DNA from: Chamaelirium japonicum
Taxonomy: Eukaryota; Streptophyta; Magnoliopsida; Liliales; Melanthiaceae
Reading direction: 5' to 3'
Assembly (NCBI GenBank): GCA_947650365.1
Contig: OX393557.1
Location: 51,034,472 to 51,098,471 of the forward strand
Length of the DNA: 64,000 nucleotides
Numbering within the stretch: the stretch's first letter is position 1; each line of letters starts with the position of its first letter. The translations under genes were made by a program, and so were the position numbers. Below, in pieces: positions 31,521 to 41,809 of this stretch. The notes below the pieces were generated by a model. The model searched no databases. It was not told the origin of the DNA and worked only from the letters and a program-made list of their open reading frames with translations.

Positions 31521-32620
31521 TCACGGTGGATTATGGACCGAGAGTTTGTCGATAAAATGCCGGAAGCGAGCAATCGTAAGGGCCTTCGTCAGAAAATCAG
31601 CAGTCTGCTCCGATGATGGAATGAATGGCAAGAAGATGGTGTGGTCGAGAAACTCCTGACAAACATAGTGACAATCAACCTCAATATGTTTTGTCCGCTC
31701 ATGGAAGACCGGGTTGCTAGCAATCTGAATAGCACTCCGGTTGTCACAGAAGAGAGGCATCAGCCTGGATATCACAACTCCCAGGTCGAGTAGATGGAGG
31801 CGAAGCCAGACAATCTCTGCGGTGGTGGAAGTCATAGCCCTGTATTCGGCTTCGATGCTGGAGCGAGCAACAGACTCCTGTTTATTGCTTCGCCAAGAAA
31901 TGAGAGAATCACCAAGGAATACACAGCATCCGGTAGTAGAACGGGGAGTGGCTACATCTCCTGCCCAATTTGCATCGGTGTAGGCACACAGCACCAACGG
32001 AGAGGTGGAGGGAAAAAGTAGTGAGCGGGTGATGGTTCCTCGGAGGTAGCGGATAATCCGAAGGAGTACTGCATAGTGAACCGAACGAGGAGCCTGAACG
32101 AACTGACTGACAATGCCAACAGCATGGGCAATGTCTAGCCGGGTCATAGTGAGGTAGACTAGCATCCCAACCAGCTTCTGGTAGCGGGAGACGTCCTGGA
32201 GTGGCTTACCATCTATAGAAAGAAGCTTCAAATTGAGCTCCATGGGTGTGTCAGCAGTGCGAGAGTCAGTAAGAGCAGCATCATCAAAGATGTCGGAGAT
32301 GTATTTTTGCTGGGAGACTAACAGACCACGAGCTGACCGGGCAATCTCGAGTTCCAAAAAGTAGCGAAGAGGGCCCAGATCTTTCATCTCAAACTGACTC
32401 TGGAGGTGGCGCTAAAGGGACGCTATGGTGGCCCTGTCATCCTCGGTGATGATCATATCATCCACATAGAGAAGAAGAACTGCAATACCCTAACTGGAGA
32501 GCGAGTGAACATGGCATAATCAGAGTAACGCTCAACAAACCCGGCGGCCAGGACTACACTGCGGAATCGCTCAAACCAGGCACGAGGGGCCTGCTTGAGC
32601 CCATAGATGGCTCGGTGCAA
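31521..32620 (-). pseudogene. copia 3 reverse transcriptase C-terminal part and RNase H
   Basis: The frame 32387-31521 is open for 288 codons: MKDLGPLRYFLELEIARSA, RYQKLVGMLVYLTMTRLDIA, YTDANWAGDVATPRSTTGCC, SSIEAEYRAM, PLFCDNRSAIQIASNPVFHE and SSEQTADFLTKAL. The RNase H acidic residues (D in YTDANWAG, E in IEAEYRA, D in FCDN) are kept. Upstream (32388-32620), interrupted frames carry the GLKQAPRAWFERF and active-site DD regions. The hAT element enters just before the IYGLKQ box. Confidence 0.9.
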
Positions 32621-32622
32621 AC

Positions 32623-33866
32623 CATAGTCACAAAAATCGCCGATTTATTGAAAAAATCGCGTTTAAAACACGACTAACAACTCTGCCGATTTTTTGCCGA
32701 TTTTAACCCCGATTTAATCAAGTCACAAAAATCGCTGATTTATTCGGCGATTTTTTGAATAAAACGGATCAAGTTAGCGACTTTTTGTGACAGTGTAATT
32801 TTATTTTAAGTTGTTATGCGTGTCTATGTTACCGCACAATTAATAATCGGCTGGCCATTGTTCTCTAAGAGTAAACAGTTCGATCCCTCTCTTCTCCGAC
32901 CGCGAGGCGACACAGAGCTACAGGCTAGGGTTTTGATTCGCAGGTCTTCTCCGACCGCGAGGCGACGACAGGTCGACCTCTGCTCCGACCGACAACAGGC
33001 GGTGCCCCTGCTCCAATCATCTAGGGTTTGCAACTTGCAAGTGTGGCAGTCGGCGACAATCGCATCACCTCTCCTCCTCCGGTCCCTAGCTGTACTCGCC
33101 TCACTCTTCCTCTCCGCCTCCGCCAGCGGCCAAGCCCCAAATTTTCTTGTTTGAAAGAACAGCGGTCGATCTCCTCGCTCCTCGTCTTCTCTGTCGGGTT
33201 AAGAGGATTCCCTCCCCTTTATCTTTCCTTTCTCCTTCTTTCCCCATCTTCTTCCTCTAATCTTCTTCCTTTAGTGTGTATGTGTTCGCACACCCACAGC
33301 AGGCTGAAGCTGCTGATATCTCTTTCCTTTGCTGCTGCTCTGTGTCAGTGTGTGCAGACGAGCCTGATGATCAGCTAATCAGGCCGATCAGCAAGTAGTC
33401 CGAGCCCAACTAGGCAGCAACCCCTTGGGCCTTTGTCTCCCTCAAATTGTTTTATCCCCAATTTCAGTTATTCAGGTATGACCTGAGGCTTTGAATGCAT
33501 CAATTTAATTTAGGAAGAAATCATCTCATCCCATGATTCCCATCCCGAGGCTTTGAATGCTCTGTGAGAGAATTTTTCCCATTTGAATCAAATTCTAGGC
33601 ATTTGTTCTTGTTGTCTTATCATATTTATGCAAAATGTAAATCACGTTCGGAATGTCTTAGTTGTTTAAATGTAGGTTAAAAACTTGACTTTTGAAGGCC
33701 CCGAACTTGTCGAATTTTTTCAAATTTTACCCTGGCCGATTAAAACCCGAGCCCGTTTTTTTCGCCGACTTTTACCCGTTTGTTTCCCGAACTTTTCGAT
33801 TTTCACCGAACTTTCCTGAGTTTTACCCTCGCCGACTTATTGCCGAACCCGAACTTGGTGACTATG
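32623..33866. mobile_element. hAT-type element (1,244 bases) inside copia 3
   Basis: Ends are CATAGTCAC and its complement GTGACTATG. The eight bases GTGCAAAC stand on both sides (32615-32622 and 33867-33874), exact and of hAT length, and removing the element restores the copia reverse transcriptase frame region. There is no transposase. Sequence near both ends is AT-rich with ATCGCCGATTT-type words. The interior (about 32880-33480) is GC- and pyrimidine-rich, looks like a plant 5' untranslated region, and ends in a possible splice donor, so it may be captured host sequence. Confidence 0.88.
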
Positions 33867-33874
33867 GTGCAAAC

Positions 33875-35267
33875 GACAGACGTGACCTGAAGGAGCAGGG
33901 ACGCTCGGTGGAGCCATATATATCTCCTCTGAGAGATCACCGTGGAGAAATACATTGGTCACATCCATCTGATGTAGAAGCCACCCTCGAGCAGCTGCCA
34001 CAGCTAAGAGGGTGCGAACGGTAGTCATCCGAGCCACTGGAGTAAACGTCTCCTCGTAGTCAATCCCATACTCCTGGGAGAAACCACGAGCAACAAGGCG
34101 CGCCTTATGCCGCTCAATGGACCCAGCAGGTCGAGTCTTGATCTTGAAGATCTATTTACAGCTAACAGGAACCACGCCAGTGGGACAAGGAACCAAATCC
34201 CACGTCTGAGTCCGCTGAAAGGCCTCAAGTTCGATTGTCATGGCCTATCGCCACTCTGGGTATACAACTGTCTCACTGTATGACACGGCTTCCGGTGGGT
34301 GTGGAGTTGTAAGAAAGGCCTGGTAGGACGGAGAGTAGGAGGCAACAACAGAGTGTCCAGAAATATCAGGAGAAACAGGAGTAAACACAGAGTAACCAAA
34401 CCTGTCAGGGGAGTAGTCATATCTGTCAGGAGGGTGATGTTCGCGCGAAGGGTAGTGCCGAACAGGACCAGGATCCGCGACCGGAGAGGTGGGAACAGTT
34501 GCAGGCAAAGTAGTACCAGTGGAGACAGTCCCAGTGGGAGGAACTGTGGAGCGACAAACATAGACACGCGTGACAAGTGGTGGTGGTGGAGGTGACGGGG
34601 GAGACAGGGGAGATGGAGGTGGCGGGGGAGGTGGTGGAGACGAGGGAGGTGGAGGTGGAGATGATGGAGACAGGGGTGGCGAGGAAGGTAGAGGAGGCTC
34701 AACCGGGAAGGTGGGCGTGGGAGCAGGATACGGAGGTAGGAAGGGGATGGTGAGAGGGGGTGATGGTGTAGAAGATGACGTAGGTGGTGAGGGAAGATCC
34801 CGGGACTCAGTGGAAAAGTACGGGACATCCTCTACAAAGGAGACGTGACGAGAGACACGGATCCGGCGAACCAAGGGATCATAGCACCGATATCCCTTAT
34901 GCTCTCGACTGAGTCCTAAGTGAACACACCTAACAGACCTAGCAGAGAGTTTGGTGTGCTCATGGGGAGGAAGGAGGACGAAACACGTGCACCCAAAGGT
35001 ACGAAGAAGAGAGTAGTCAGGAGATGTGGAGTAAAGCTGCTTGTACGGAAAAACATCAGAGATGGAGGACGGAGTGATGTTGATGAGGTGAACAGCGGTC
35101 AGGACATCTTCAGCCCAGTAGGAATGTGGAACAGAACCAGACAGAAGTAGAGCTCGTGCTGTCTCGAGGACATGGCGATGTTTGCGCTCAGCAACTCCGT
35201 TTTGTTCATGAGTGTGGGGACACAACTGTTGGTGAAGAGTGCCGTGAGTCTGAAGGATCTCACGCAT
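33875..35267 (-). pseudogene. copia 3 integrase C-terminus, proline-rich linker and reverse transcriptase N-terminus
   Basis: The frame 35267-34245 is open for 340 codons: HTHEQNGVAERKHRHVLETA (catalytic Glu), FPYKQLYSTSPDYSLLRTFG, LGLSREHKGYRCYDPL and then a very proline- and serine-rich linker of about 90 residues. In the minus-strand frames beyond it lie reverse transcriptase blocks, including [20 protein letters not shown] and GDLSEEIYM (34037-33875). Frame changes separate the blocks. Confidence 0.88.
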
Positions 35268-35282
35268 CTCAGAGGAGAGATA

Positions 35283-35663
35283 CTACTGGGTACAATCAGA
35301 CCGAAAAGTCTTAATGCGCCGACCAAACTGGGTGTGAAGCATAGTAGTGAAAAGATGAGGAATCTCAGAGCGACGATGCATGAGATAGACCCTGGTGCAG
35401 CGGGAGTAATCATCTATGAAGCTCACATAATACAAAAAACCAGTAAAAGAGGCAATTGGAGCAGGACCCCACACGTCAGAATGCACGAGATCAAAAGGGG
35501 CGCTGGAACGGTAAACACTAGTAGAAAAAGGAAGAGCAAAGTGCTTTGCTAATCGACACCCAGTGCAGACAGAGAGAGGGGAGGACACCCGACCCAAAGC
35601 GCCAGAGCGAAAAACGCTTTGGAGTCGATCACTGGATATGTGATCTAACTTTCTGTGCCACAA
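35283..35663 (-). pseudogene. copia 3 pre-integrase and integrase N-terminus
   Basis: Frame from 35663: MWHRKLDHISSDRLQSVFRS and CTGCRLAKHFALPFS give the HHCC zinc region. DLVHSDVWGPAPIASFTGF (first Asp), SFIDDYSRCTRVY and IKTFRSDCTQ (second Asp region, with Cys where Asn-Gly is usual) follow. There is no stop within 126 codons. Confidence 0.88.
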
Positions 35664-35689
35664 ATCAGCATCAGAGGCATCAGAGGTGC

Positions 35690-36070
35690 AGAAGGGGGGC
35701 AGCGGGGCTTCAGGAGATGCAGGAGGGGGGCGGTAGTGGTTGCAGGAGGTGCAGGAGGGGGCGGTGGGGGCTGCAAAAGGTGCAGGAGGGGGCGGTGGGG
35801 GCTTCCGGAGTGCTGGAGGGGCTGCCGAAGGGAGGAATCGGGTGTAGGAGGGTGCTGGAGGGGGGAATCGGGTGGAGGAGGGGGCTGGAGGGGCTGCCGG
35901 TGCGGGTGAGAAGGGAATCGGGTGCAGGAGGGGCTGCCGGAGGGGGGAATCGTGTGCTGGAGGGGCGGCGGGGGCTGCAGGAGGTGTAGGAGGGGCTGCC
36001 GAGTGCTGGATGGGCTGCTGGAGGGGGGAATCGGGTGTAGGAGGTTGCTGGAGGGGCTGCTGGAGGAGTC
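35690..36070. repeat. G-rich minisatellite replacing gag of copia 3
   Basis: Units built from GGAGGGGCTGC, GGTGCAGGAGG and GGGGGGAATCGGGTG repeat about 15 times between the primer-site leader and the integrase. No gag or protease motif survives. Confidence 0.88.
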
Positions 36071-36107
36071 GCTTTCACCGCGGAGAAACCCTAGAGCTCT
36101 GATACCA

Positions 36108-36247
36108 TGTTAGGAGATGACGGCTAGGGTTTGGAGAGAATGAAGTGCATCTTATTGAGGGACTGAAGCCCAATATATATGTACATGTGTACACACACAA
36201 TCCGACCCGACTGTACATATAACCCGACCCATCTCTATACATTAATA
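36108..36247 (-). repeat. 5' LTR of copia element 3
   Basis: 140 bases. It matches the LTR at 31368 with few changes; the last bases read ATTAATA instead of ATTAACA. Confidence 0.9.
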
Positions 36248-36574
36248 GGGACAAGTCAACTTCTTCCTTGAGAAAAGGTTTCTCTTAGAACTTTTAACAC
36301 ACAATGAAGGGAATGATGTAGTTTTAAAATTAATTCACTATTAAAATATGAAACAAAAAACATTGTACGACCTTATATTTTGATACTACTTATCCTGCTA
36401 GATATTTAGAATCAATTTTACCAACCGTTCAGACGGGGGGCGATTTCATGGTTTTCATCTTATGCAAAATATAATATTCTTGAAGGCCACAAAATGGCCA
36501 AACCAAAATAGCATCTCCCTTCCCATGCTTTTGCTTGAAGTTTGTAGTTTGTTCCCTTCCAATGCTAAAAAGTT
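36248..36574. other. no supported gene
   Basis: AT-rich sequence between copia element 3 and the start of the duplicated segment. Nothing recognisable. Confidence 0.4.
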
Positions 36575-36773
36575 CAAATAGCATGTATATTGACCTCATG
36601 CTAGTCGATTTTTTTTATAGCATTTGTCTTCATACCTTGGATCACTATGGCTTTTTAAATTATTGCTTATATAGAAGTTCCTCAAAATCGATACACACTC
36701 CTGGATGTGTAGAGCAAGAGCCACACGGCCCACAAAAGATGTTGTGCATCTTCCTTTGCATGATCCATGTTTT

Positions 36774-36868
36774 TGAACAGGCTTTCTCCAATGCCGATTT
36801 GTACTCAGTTGAGGGGGTGATGATGGGAGCTTTGGTGTTGGTTTTGGAATGGCTTCTGAGGAATTCAC
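36774..36868 (+). other. exon-like block in duplicated segment, copy 1
   Basis: The plus-strand frame reads AFSNADLYSVEGVMMGALVL and VLEW, ending just before a GTAAGT donor at 36869. The same peptide is kept in copy 2 (44455-44549), also followed by GTAAGT. I do not recognise the protein. A second block behind a TTGCAG acceptor (37125 in copy 1, 44816 in copy 2) reads LFNVD in both. Confidence 0.4.
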
Positions 36869-37284
36869 GTAAGTTCTTGTTTTCATTTACATCTGAATGG
36901 AAACATTTCTTCCCTTTTTTTCGACCTGACCGGACCTATCGGTGGAATATGGCACTAAACTTTATGGTCTGATTCTCTAATTGGGCGGTGAAAATGATTT
37001 GGCAAGATTTACCTGACCCAAATATATACCATCCTAAACCCTAAACCGACAGTTAAATTATTTTCTTCCGTTTTTTTTCGCATTTAATTCAGCTTTCCAA
37101 ATTTGTTTGTTTGTTTGTTGCAGGTTCTCTTCAATGTGGATGGGCTTGTGATCAGTTTAGATTTCTCTCTGTTTTTATTTTCTGGGGAAAAAAACAAAAC
37201 AAGTTTGAGAATATTGGCTTGAAATTTGGATCCATGGTCTTTCATATATATAGTTCAATTTCTGAAAAAAAACAAAAAATCAAT

Positions 37285-37356
37285 TATCAGAGCCAGGTTT
37301 CGATCCTGGGACCTGTGGGTTATGGGCCCACCACGCTTCCGCTGCGCCACTCTGAT
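37285..37356 (-). tRNA. initiator tRNA-Met (anticodon CAT), copy 1
   Basis: 72 bases on the minus strand, ATCAGAGTGGCGCAGCGG at the 5' end and GGTTCGA-type T arm (ATCGAAAC variant, as in plant initiator tRNAs), with CCCATAACCC anticodon loop. No intron and no encoded CCA. A run of T on the minus strand follows (37265-37280), suitable as a Pol III terminator. A and B box sequences are present. It lies in the duplicated segment. Its 3' end is complementary to the primer sites of most LTR elements in this window. Confidence 0.95.
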
Positions 37357-38052
37357 GGCTGTGATGAGAAGGGCGCTGCAACTAATTTAAATACAGGTAC
37401 TCAGGGCCCGCCATCTTATGCAATGCTTATTGGATCTAATGAGTCGATGCTGTTGGAATGGATCCTCCAACTGTTCGGACTTGGGCTTTTAACGGATTAG
37501 TGGGTAATTATTTTTTAGGCACAGTAGTATGTGATTAATAGCCCGTGAACCAAGCCCTGTTGGTGTCAGGCCCATGTGTGTGGGTCGGAAATATAGTGGC
37601 GGGTTGGGCCGGCATGCACACCTATTACCGGTTACAACCGTTGATCCAAACGGTGGCTTGGAGCACCTGTTGTGGGCTGGATGGTTTGGGCCTGATGGTT
37701 GGACCAAGGGGTGCAAACTGGCACCCAACGCCTGCAAACCATTGCAACCCGTGGCCAATCCAGGGGTGCCTTGTGCTCTATGTCTATGACTATGGGCCCA
37801 TATCTCACTCCGAACTCACTCTGCTCAGACTAATTGATCACTCCGAATTCCCCTACGAGTTATTTCTTGTGTATGCGGGAAAACTTCGTATCGAGATTCA
37901 TTGAAGTGGGCTTTTTCACTATGTTGGGTGCAATCTCAAAAAGCTGTTGTATCCTTGGGAGGTGATTCGCAAGCAGATCCGTAAGTTACTATAGAGTGTG
38001 AACAACGCTTTAAAGAAAGCCGTGTTATACACGCCTTAACTTGTGTTGTGTT

Positions 38053-38607
38053 TAGGGATGGTAATTATCCAGGTTTATCGGGTTACCAGACCCGACTCTA
38101 TTGAGATGGGTTTGGGATGCTTAAAAACGGGTTTGGGTTTTGAATTTAAAACACGATTGGGTTTGGATCAGATTCGTGTTTTACTCTGACTCGGATATAT
38201 AACCTATCATATATTTATATATCTTAAATTTTATTTGATATGTTGGTTCTCAAGATCATATAATAAGTTGACTTTTGCTTATAACTGTGTGATCATAATA
38301 TAGGAGGAACATTTGCTCTATACTCTTCTCTATGTAGAGCTGCGATTAGGTAGGCCAAAGAATCTAAATATACAGTTTTTTGTGAAGCCGATCCTACCTG
38401 ACCTAACCCGATCCGACTCGATCCGCAATGCATAAGCAGGGTGAGGCGGGACGGGTATGGGTTTTTCCAATGCTAATTGGGACGGGTTTGGGAATTACCC
38501 TCAAAACCCGACGCGGGTTTGGGACGAGTATGGAACGGGATGAATTATAATGGGACGGGTTCAGGATAGGGCCGACCTGTCCCAAACCTGACCCGTTGCC
38601 ATTGCTA
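38053..38607. mobile_element. GACCCG-rich hAT-type element in duplicated segment, copy 1
   Basis: Ends are TAGGGATGGTAA and TTGCCATTGCTA. GTTGTGTT flanks it on both sides (38045-38052 and 38608-38615), an exact eight-base duplication. The partner segment at about 46085 has a single GTTGTGTT and no element. The interior is full of CGGGTTTGGG and ACCCGAC words and has no genes. Confidence 0.92.
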
Positions 38608-38965
38608 GTTGTGTTGTGTGTTTATTTGTTTCATGATTGCTTTTTACCAACAATAACCCAACAATAACCCTCCCCGATCAGCTTTAGGTTTTACCCAGGC
38701 ATCCAACTGTGGATGCCCGGGTGTCGGTTCTGTTAAAGCTGAGAGCGTACCACCTTGTTGGTATAATTTGTGTGGTCGAAACAATCTTGGTGAGATTGAG
38801 TTGTATGTTTGAGTTCTGTGTGTTTGGATGTTTCAATGATTCACAACCCATGAAGACATCTTTAGTACTGAACAATTTACGATAAAATATCATTCTGACT
38901 CACTCTTACCCAAAGTTATAACTTTTACTCTGTCTCGACCTGACCATTCTACTTACCTAGAACAC

Positions 38966-39259
38966 AAAAAACCAAGCCGAAATAGAGCCCCTATCTATAG
39001 GGAGAGCGAAGAGGGGGGACAGGGACGACCCTCCCCAAGCCATCAGTGCCGATCGCCCGGCTCCCCGGAGCTGCCGCCGGCATCCAGGGAAGCCAAGAGG
39101 TGAACAATGGGAAACCCTAACCCTTGAGGGAGAAAGGGGAAATAAATTGTGTGGACCCTGTTCGTGGCATCCTCCCTCAGCTTACGGAGCTCAATGATCT
39201 AATCATTGGATCATACAAGATTTTTTTCTCTGTTTGCATTTGTTGCATTTTTTTCTCTG

Positions 39260-39266
<7 letters not shown>
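38966..39266. other. no supported gene
   Basis: GC-rich stretch (39010-39130) of unknown origin. No domain is visible. Confidence 0.4.

Positions 39267-39306
<40 letters not shown>
39267..39306. repeat. (CT)n microsatellite
   Basis: About 20 CT units. A short (CA)n tract lies at 39483-39504. Confidence 0.95.
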
Positions 39307-39308
<2 letters not shown>

Positions 39309-39324
39309 CAAGATTAATATGGCC

Positions 39325-40065
39325 AAAAGCATGGCAAAAGAGTGGGGATATTGACACATCAAGTATTTCTTTTCACACACCAAATACTTTTACACATCAC
39401 CCAATTTTAAACTTTTTATATATTTGCTCATTGCACACCTCTAATTTTTAAAAATCCTATACTACCCTTCTTCCTCAAATTACTCCACACACACACACAC
39501 ACACCTTCCCCATACCCTAATACCATACCTCCACCATCAACTGCTCCGACGAGCTCATCTCCGCTCTCCCCCCCTCCCCGAGCTCATCTCCTCCTTAAGC
39601 TTCTCCGCCCCTCCTCGATCTCACTCGCCCCTCCCTAAGCTCACCCCCTCCCTGAGCTCACCTCCTCCCCGAGCTTCCCCACCCAGATGACGAGCTCCTC
39701 TCTTCGTCGTCATCTACGGGCATCCAAATCTTAGGTTTGACTGACCAGAGCCGAACATTATACAGTACGTTCGGCCAACCAGAGCCGAACATTATACAGT
39801 ACGTTCGGCCACCCAACATGGTACAGTATGTTCGGCCGTGATCGGCCGAACGTACAATGCAATATTTGGTTTTGGTCAGCCAAACATACTGTACCTTGTT
39901 CGACTGACCAAGGTCGAATGTGTCTCGAACAAAAAAAAAAAAACTGATCATTTTGGTCATTTTACTTGGGGGTAATTTTATAATAAAAAAAACTTTTAAA
40001 TGGTGCTTAGAGAGCAAATATTGGTTTGCCAATAGCCCCACTCATGCCAAAATTATTTGGCAGAC
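39325..40065. mobile_element. probable long-TIR MITE with internal TTCGGCC repeats
   Basis: The left part (GGCAAAAGAGTGGGGATATTG) resembles the complement of the right part (GGCATGAGTGGGGCTATTGG), and AAATACTTTTACAC-type sequence follows on both sides. The centre (39729-39915) holds direct copies of AGAGCCGAACATTATACAGTACGTTCGGCC and an inverted copy. I could not fix a clean target duplication, so the ends are approximate. Confidence 0.5.
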
Positions 40066-40354
40066 TAGCATTGCCCTTTATTGTTGAGGATTTTACTAAA
40101 ATGACCCCCAAGTCCCACTGATTATGCTATCGGACCCACTTTTTGGGTTATTTTTTCAGACACTAAACGGATTTTCGGATCGAAACACCCCCATGTTCTA
40201 TTTCCCAGTCTTCTCCTCCTTTCTTCACCTTTTACCCCCATGAGGTGCTCAGCCTCAGCTGGCTACCCCCATGTGCTCGGACTGATTGCCCTGAGCTCTC
40301 TTCAACTGGTTTTGGCTCGCTATTAGTTGATCAAATAATCCAATCACTCTCTGG

Positions 40355-41130
40355 TAGGGTTGTGCAAAAACCGACCCGAACCGCCTAACCGAACTGAAAC
40401 CGATCAAAATTTAACCAAAATAACCGAATTGAACATCAAACTGAACCGAAAACAAACCGAACCGACTAAACCGATTAAATCGGTTTCGGTTTCGGGTCCC
40501 GGGTATGAAACACAGAACTGAAACCGAAAAAAACGACCCGGCTCGGATCTAAGATTTCCACTTTCCACCACTGAAAGCCGAGGTATGCTTGATCTCCTTT
40601 CTCTCATGTTCTATTATTGGATGTGGTTTGATGTTATTATGCTCATGTACTTTTTCTTTTCACATTGTGCAAGTTTAGATTGGTTGTGGGTTTTTGTAGT
40701 TATAAATCTAAGCAAATCAGTTTGAATTTTTATCTTTTCACAAGTTGTCTTCTCTCATATTTGGTTTGGATGTTGTCTTCTATCATATTTGGTTTGTATG
40801 GTTCATCTCGAGGGAGGATTGCTTGGAAAATTATCTTTTGTTCATGATATTGTGGAACAAATGAAGTGATCCACATCTTGGTGAAAATGTGGGCAGAATG
40901 AAAGGAGTGCCTACTAGTTTCCACCACCATTTACTTGTGCTATAATTTTTTTATATACATGTTCTAGCATACCTCATATCAACCGAAACCGAACCGAAAA
41001 CCGATCACACCGAATCGACAAAAACTGACCATTTCGGTTTCGGTTTTGGTTATGATTTTTCGAAAACCAAAAAAAAAAACCCGACAAAACCGATACCGAA
41101 ACCGATCGACAAAACCGACACTCGCCCCTA
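40355..41130. mobile_element. hAT-type non-autonomous element rich in AACCGAAACCGA
   Basis: Ends TAGGGTTGTGCAAAAACCGA and its decayed complement (CACTCGCCCCTA). Flanks CTCTCTGG (40347-40354) and CTCTCTAG (41131-41138) are an eight-base duplication with one change. Subterminal AACCGAACCG repeats occupy both ends. The middle (40560-40975) is different, single-copy looking sequence. Confidence 0.8.
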
Positions 41131-41163
41131 CTCTCTAGAGTTACTGAGTGATAGCAGACTTAC

Positions 41164-41300
41164 CAGCTTCAGCTTCAGGAGCTGGAGCAAGATCAACAGC
41201 ACCAGTAGGGGCAACAACTTCCATGAGCTTCTTCACAACATTCTTGTTTTTCTGTAGATAAGCTTGCGTGAGGACTTTCGTCAATTGTTAAATCACTTCC
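41164..41300 (-). other. exon-like open frame ending in a GTAAGT donor
   Basis: The minus strand reads QAYLQKNKNVVKKLMEVVAP, then TGAVDLAPAPEAEAG, then a GTAAGTC donor at 41163. The peptide looks like real protein (helical, lysine-rich then Ala-Pro-Glu tail), but I cannot name the family. It lies just outside the hAT element and may be a stray gene fragment. Confidence 0.35.
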
Positions 41301-41384
41301 CATGGATTTAGCTAGCATCGTTGGCACTCAAGACCGAAGTTTGGTTTTCAACTTCGGATACGAAAATGATCGGTTGCTGTGATT

Positions 41385-41695
41385 TCACTACAATAGAGTA
41401 ACAATCTGCAAAGTACTATAGCAAAAAGTAACAGTCTGCAAATGTTATCTTTGCTACAATACTTTGCAGAGTGTTACTCTTTGCTACAATTATTTAGTTG
41501 TAGCATATACAATGAATGCTACAATAATTTTACTATAGCTGAGTAACAATATGCGAAATATTTTAACAAAGAGTAAACATTTGTAGATTGCTACTCTTTG
41601 CTACAATGATTACTATAGTAGTCACTGTAGTAGCTACTGTAAATCACTGTAGCAATAACAGAGAAATGTGATTTAAACGAAATGTTACTCTTCGT
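41385..41695. repeat. GCTACA-rich dispersed repeat, copy 1
   Basis: Many TTTGCTACAATGATT, CTGTAGCA and GTTACTCTTTG words in both orientations. A collinear second copy is at 63690-64000. There is no coding content. It may be a MITE-derived repeat, because the words GCTACA and TGTAGC pair with each other. Confidence 0.85.
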
Positions 41696-41790
41696 GTGAT
41701 TTTCCTATACAAGATGTAGGGGTAAAATGGTCATTTTCCATGTGATTTTCCTATACAAGATGTAGTGGTAAAATGGTCATTTTCCAAGTG
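41696..41790. repeat. two tandem 47-base units
   Basis: GTGTGATTTTCCTATACAAG to GGTCATTTTCCA is present twice in a row. Confidence 0.92.
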
Positions 41791-41809
41791 ACATGACCTT
41801 ACAATTAAA

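Larger units (their letters stand above)
31368..36247 (-). mobile_element. Ty1/copia element 3, both LTRs present, gag replaced, hAT insertion inside
   Basis: LTRs of 140 bases at 31368-31507 and 36108-36247 (minus orientation). Primer site TGGTATCAGAGC at 36107-36096 and a purine-rich tract next to the other LTR. Five-base flanks GGGAT and GGGAC fit a target duplication with one change. Order on the minus strand: gag region (now a G/C-rich minisatellite), pre-integrase, integrase, proline-rich linker, reverse transcriptase, RNase H. A 1.24-kb hAT-type element interrupts reverse transcriptase. Confidence 0.92.
36575..38965. repeat. duplicated segment, copy 1 (partner at 44376-46435)
   Basis: Long collinear similarity with 44376-46435. 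It starts at GCATGTATATTGACCTCATG, passes an exon-like block, the initiator tRNA-Met gene, GTGGCTTGGAGCACCTGTTG, and ends near CCATTCTACTTACCTA. Copy 1 has an extra piece at about 36648-36770 and a hAT-type insertion at 38053-38607. Copy 2 has a different hAT-type insertion. It looks like a segmental duplication separated now by about 7.8 kb. Confidence 0.9.

Noticed and set aside
34299..34848. Glycine-rich protein on the plus strand
   Set aside because: Antisense reading of the proline-rich linker of the copia 3 polyprotein.
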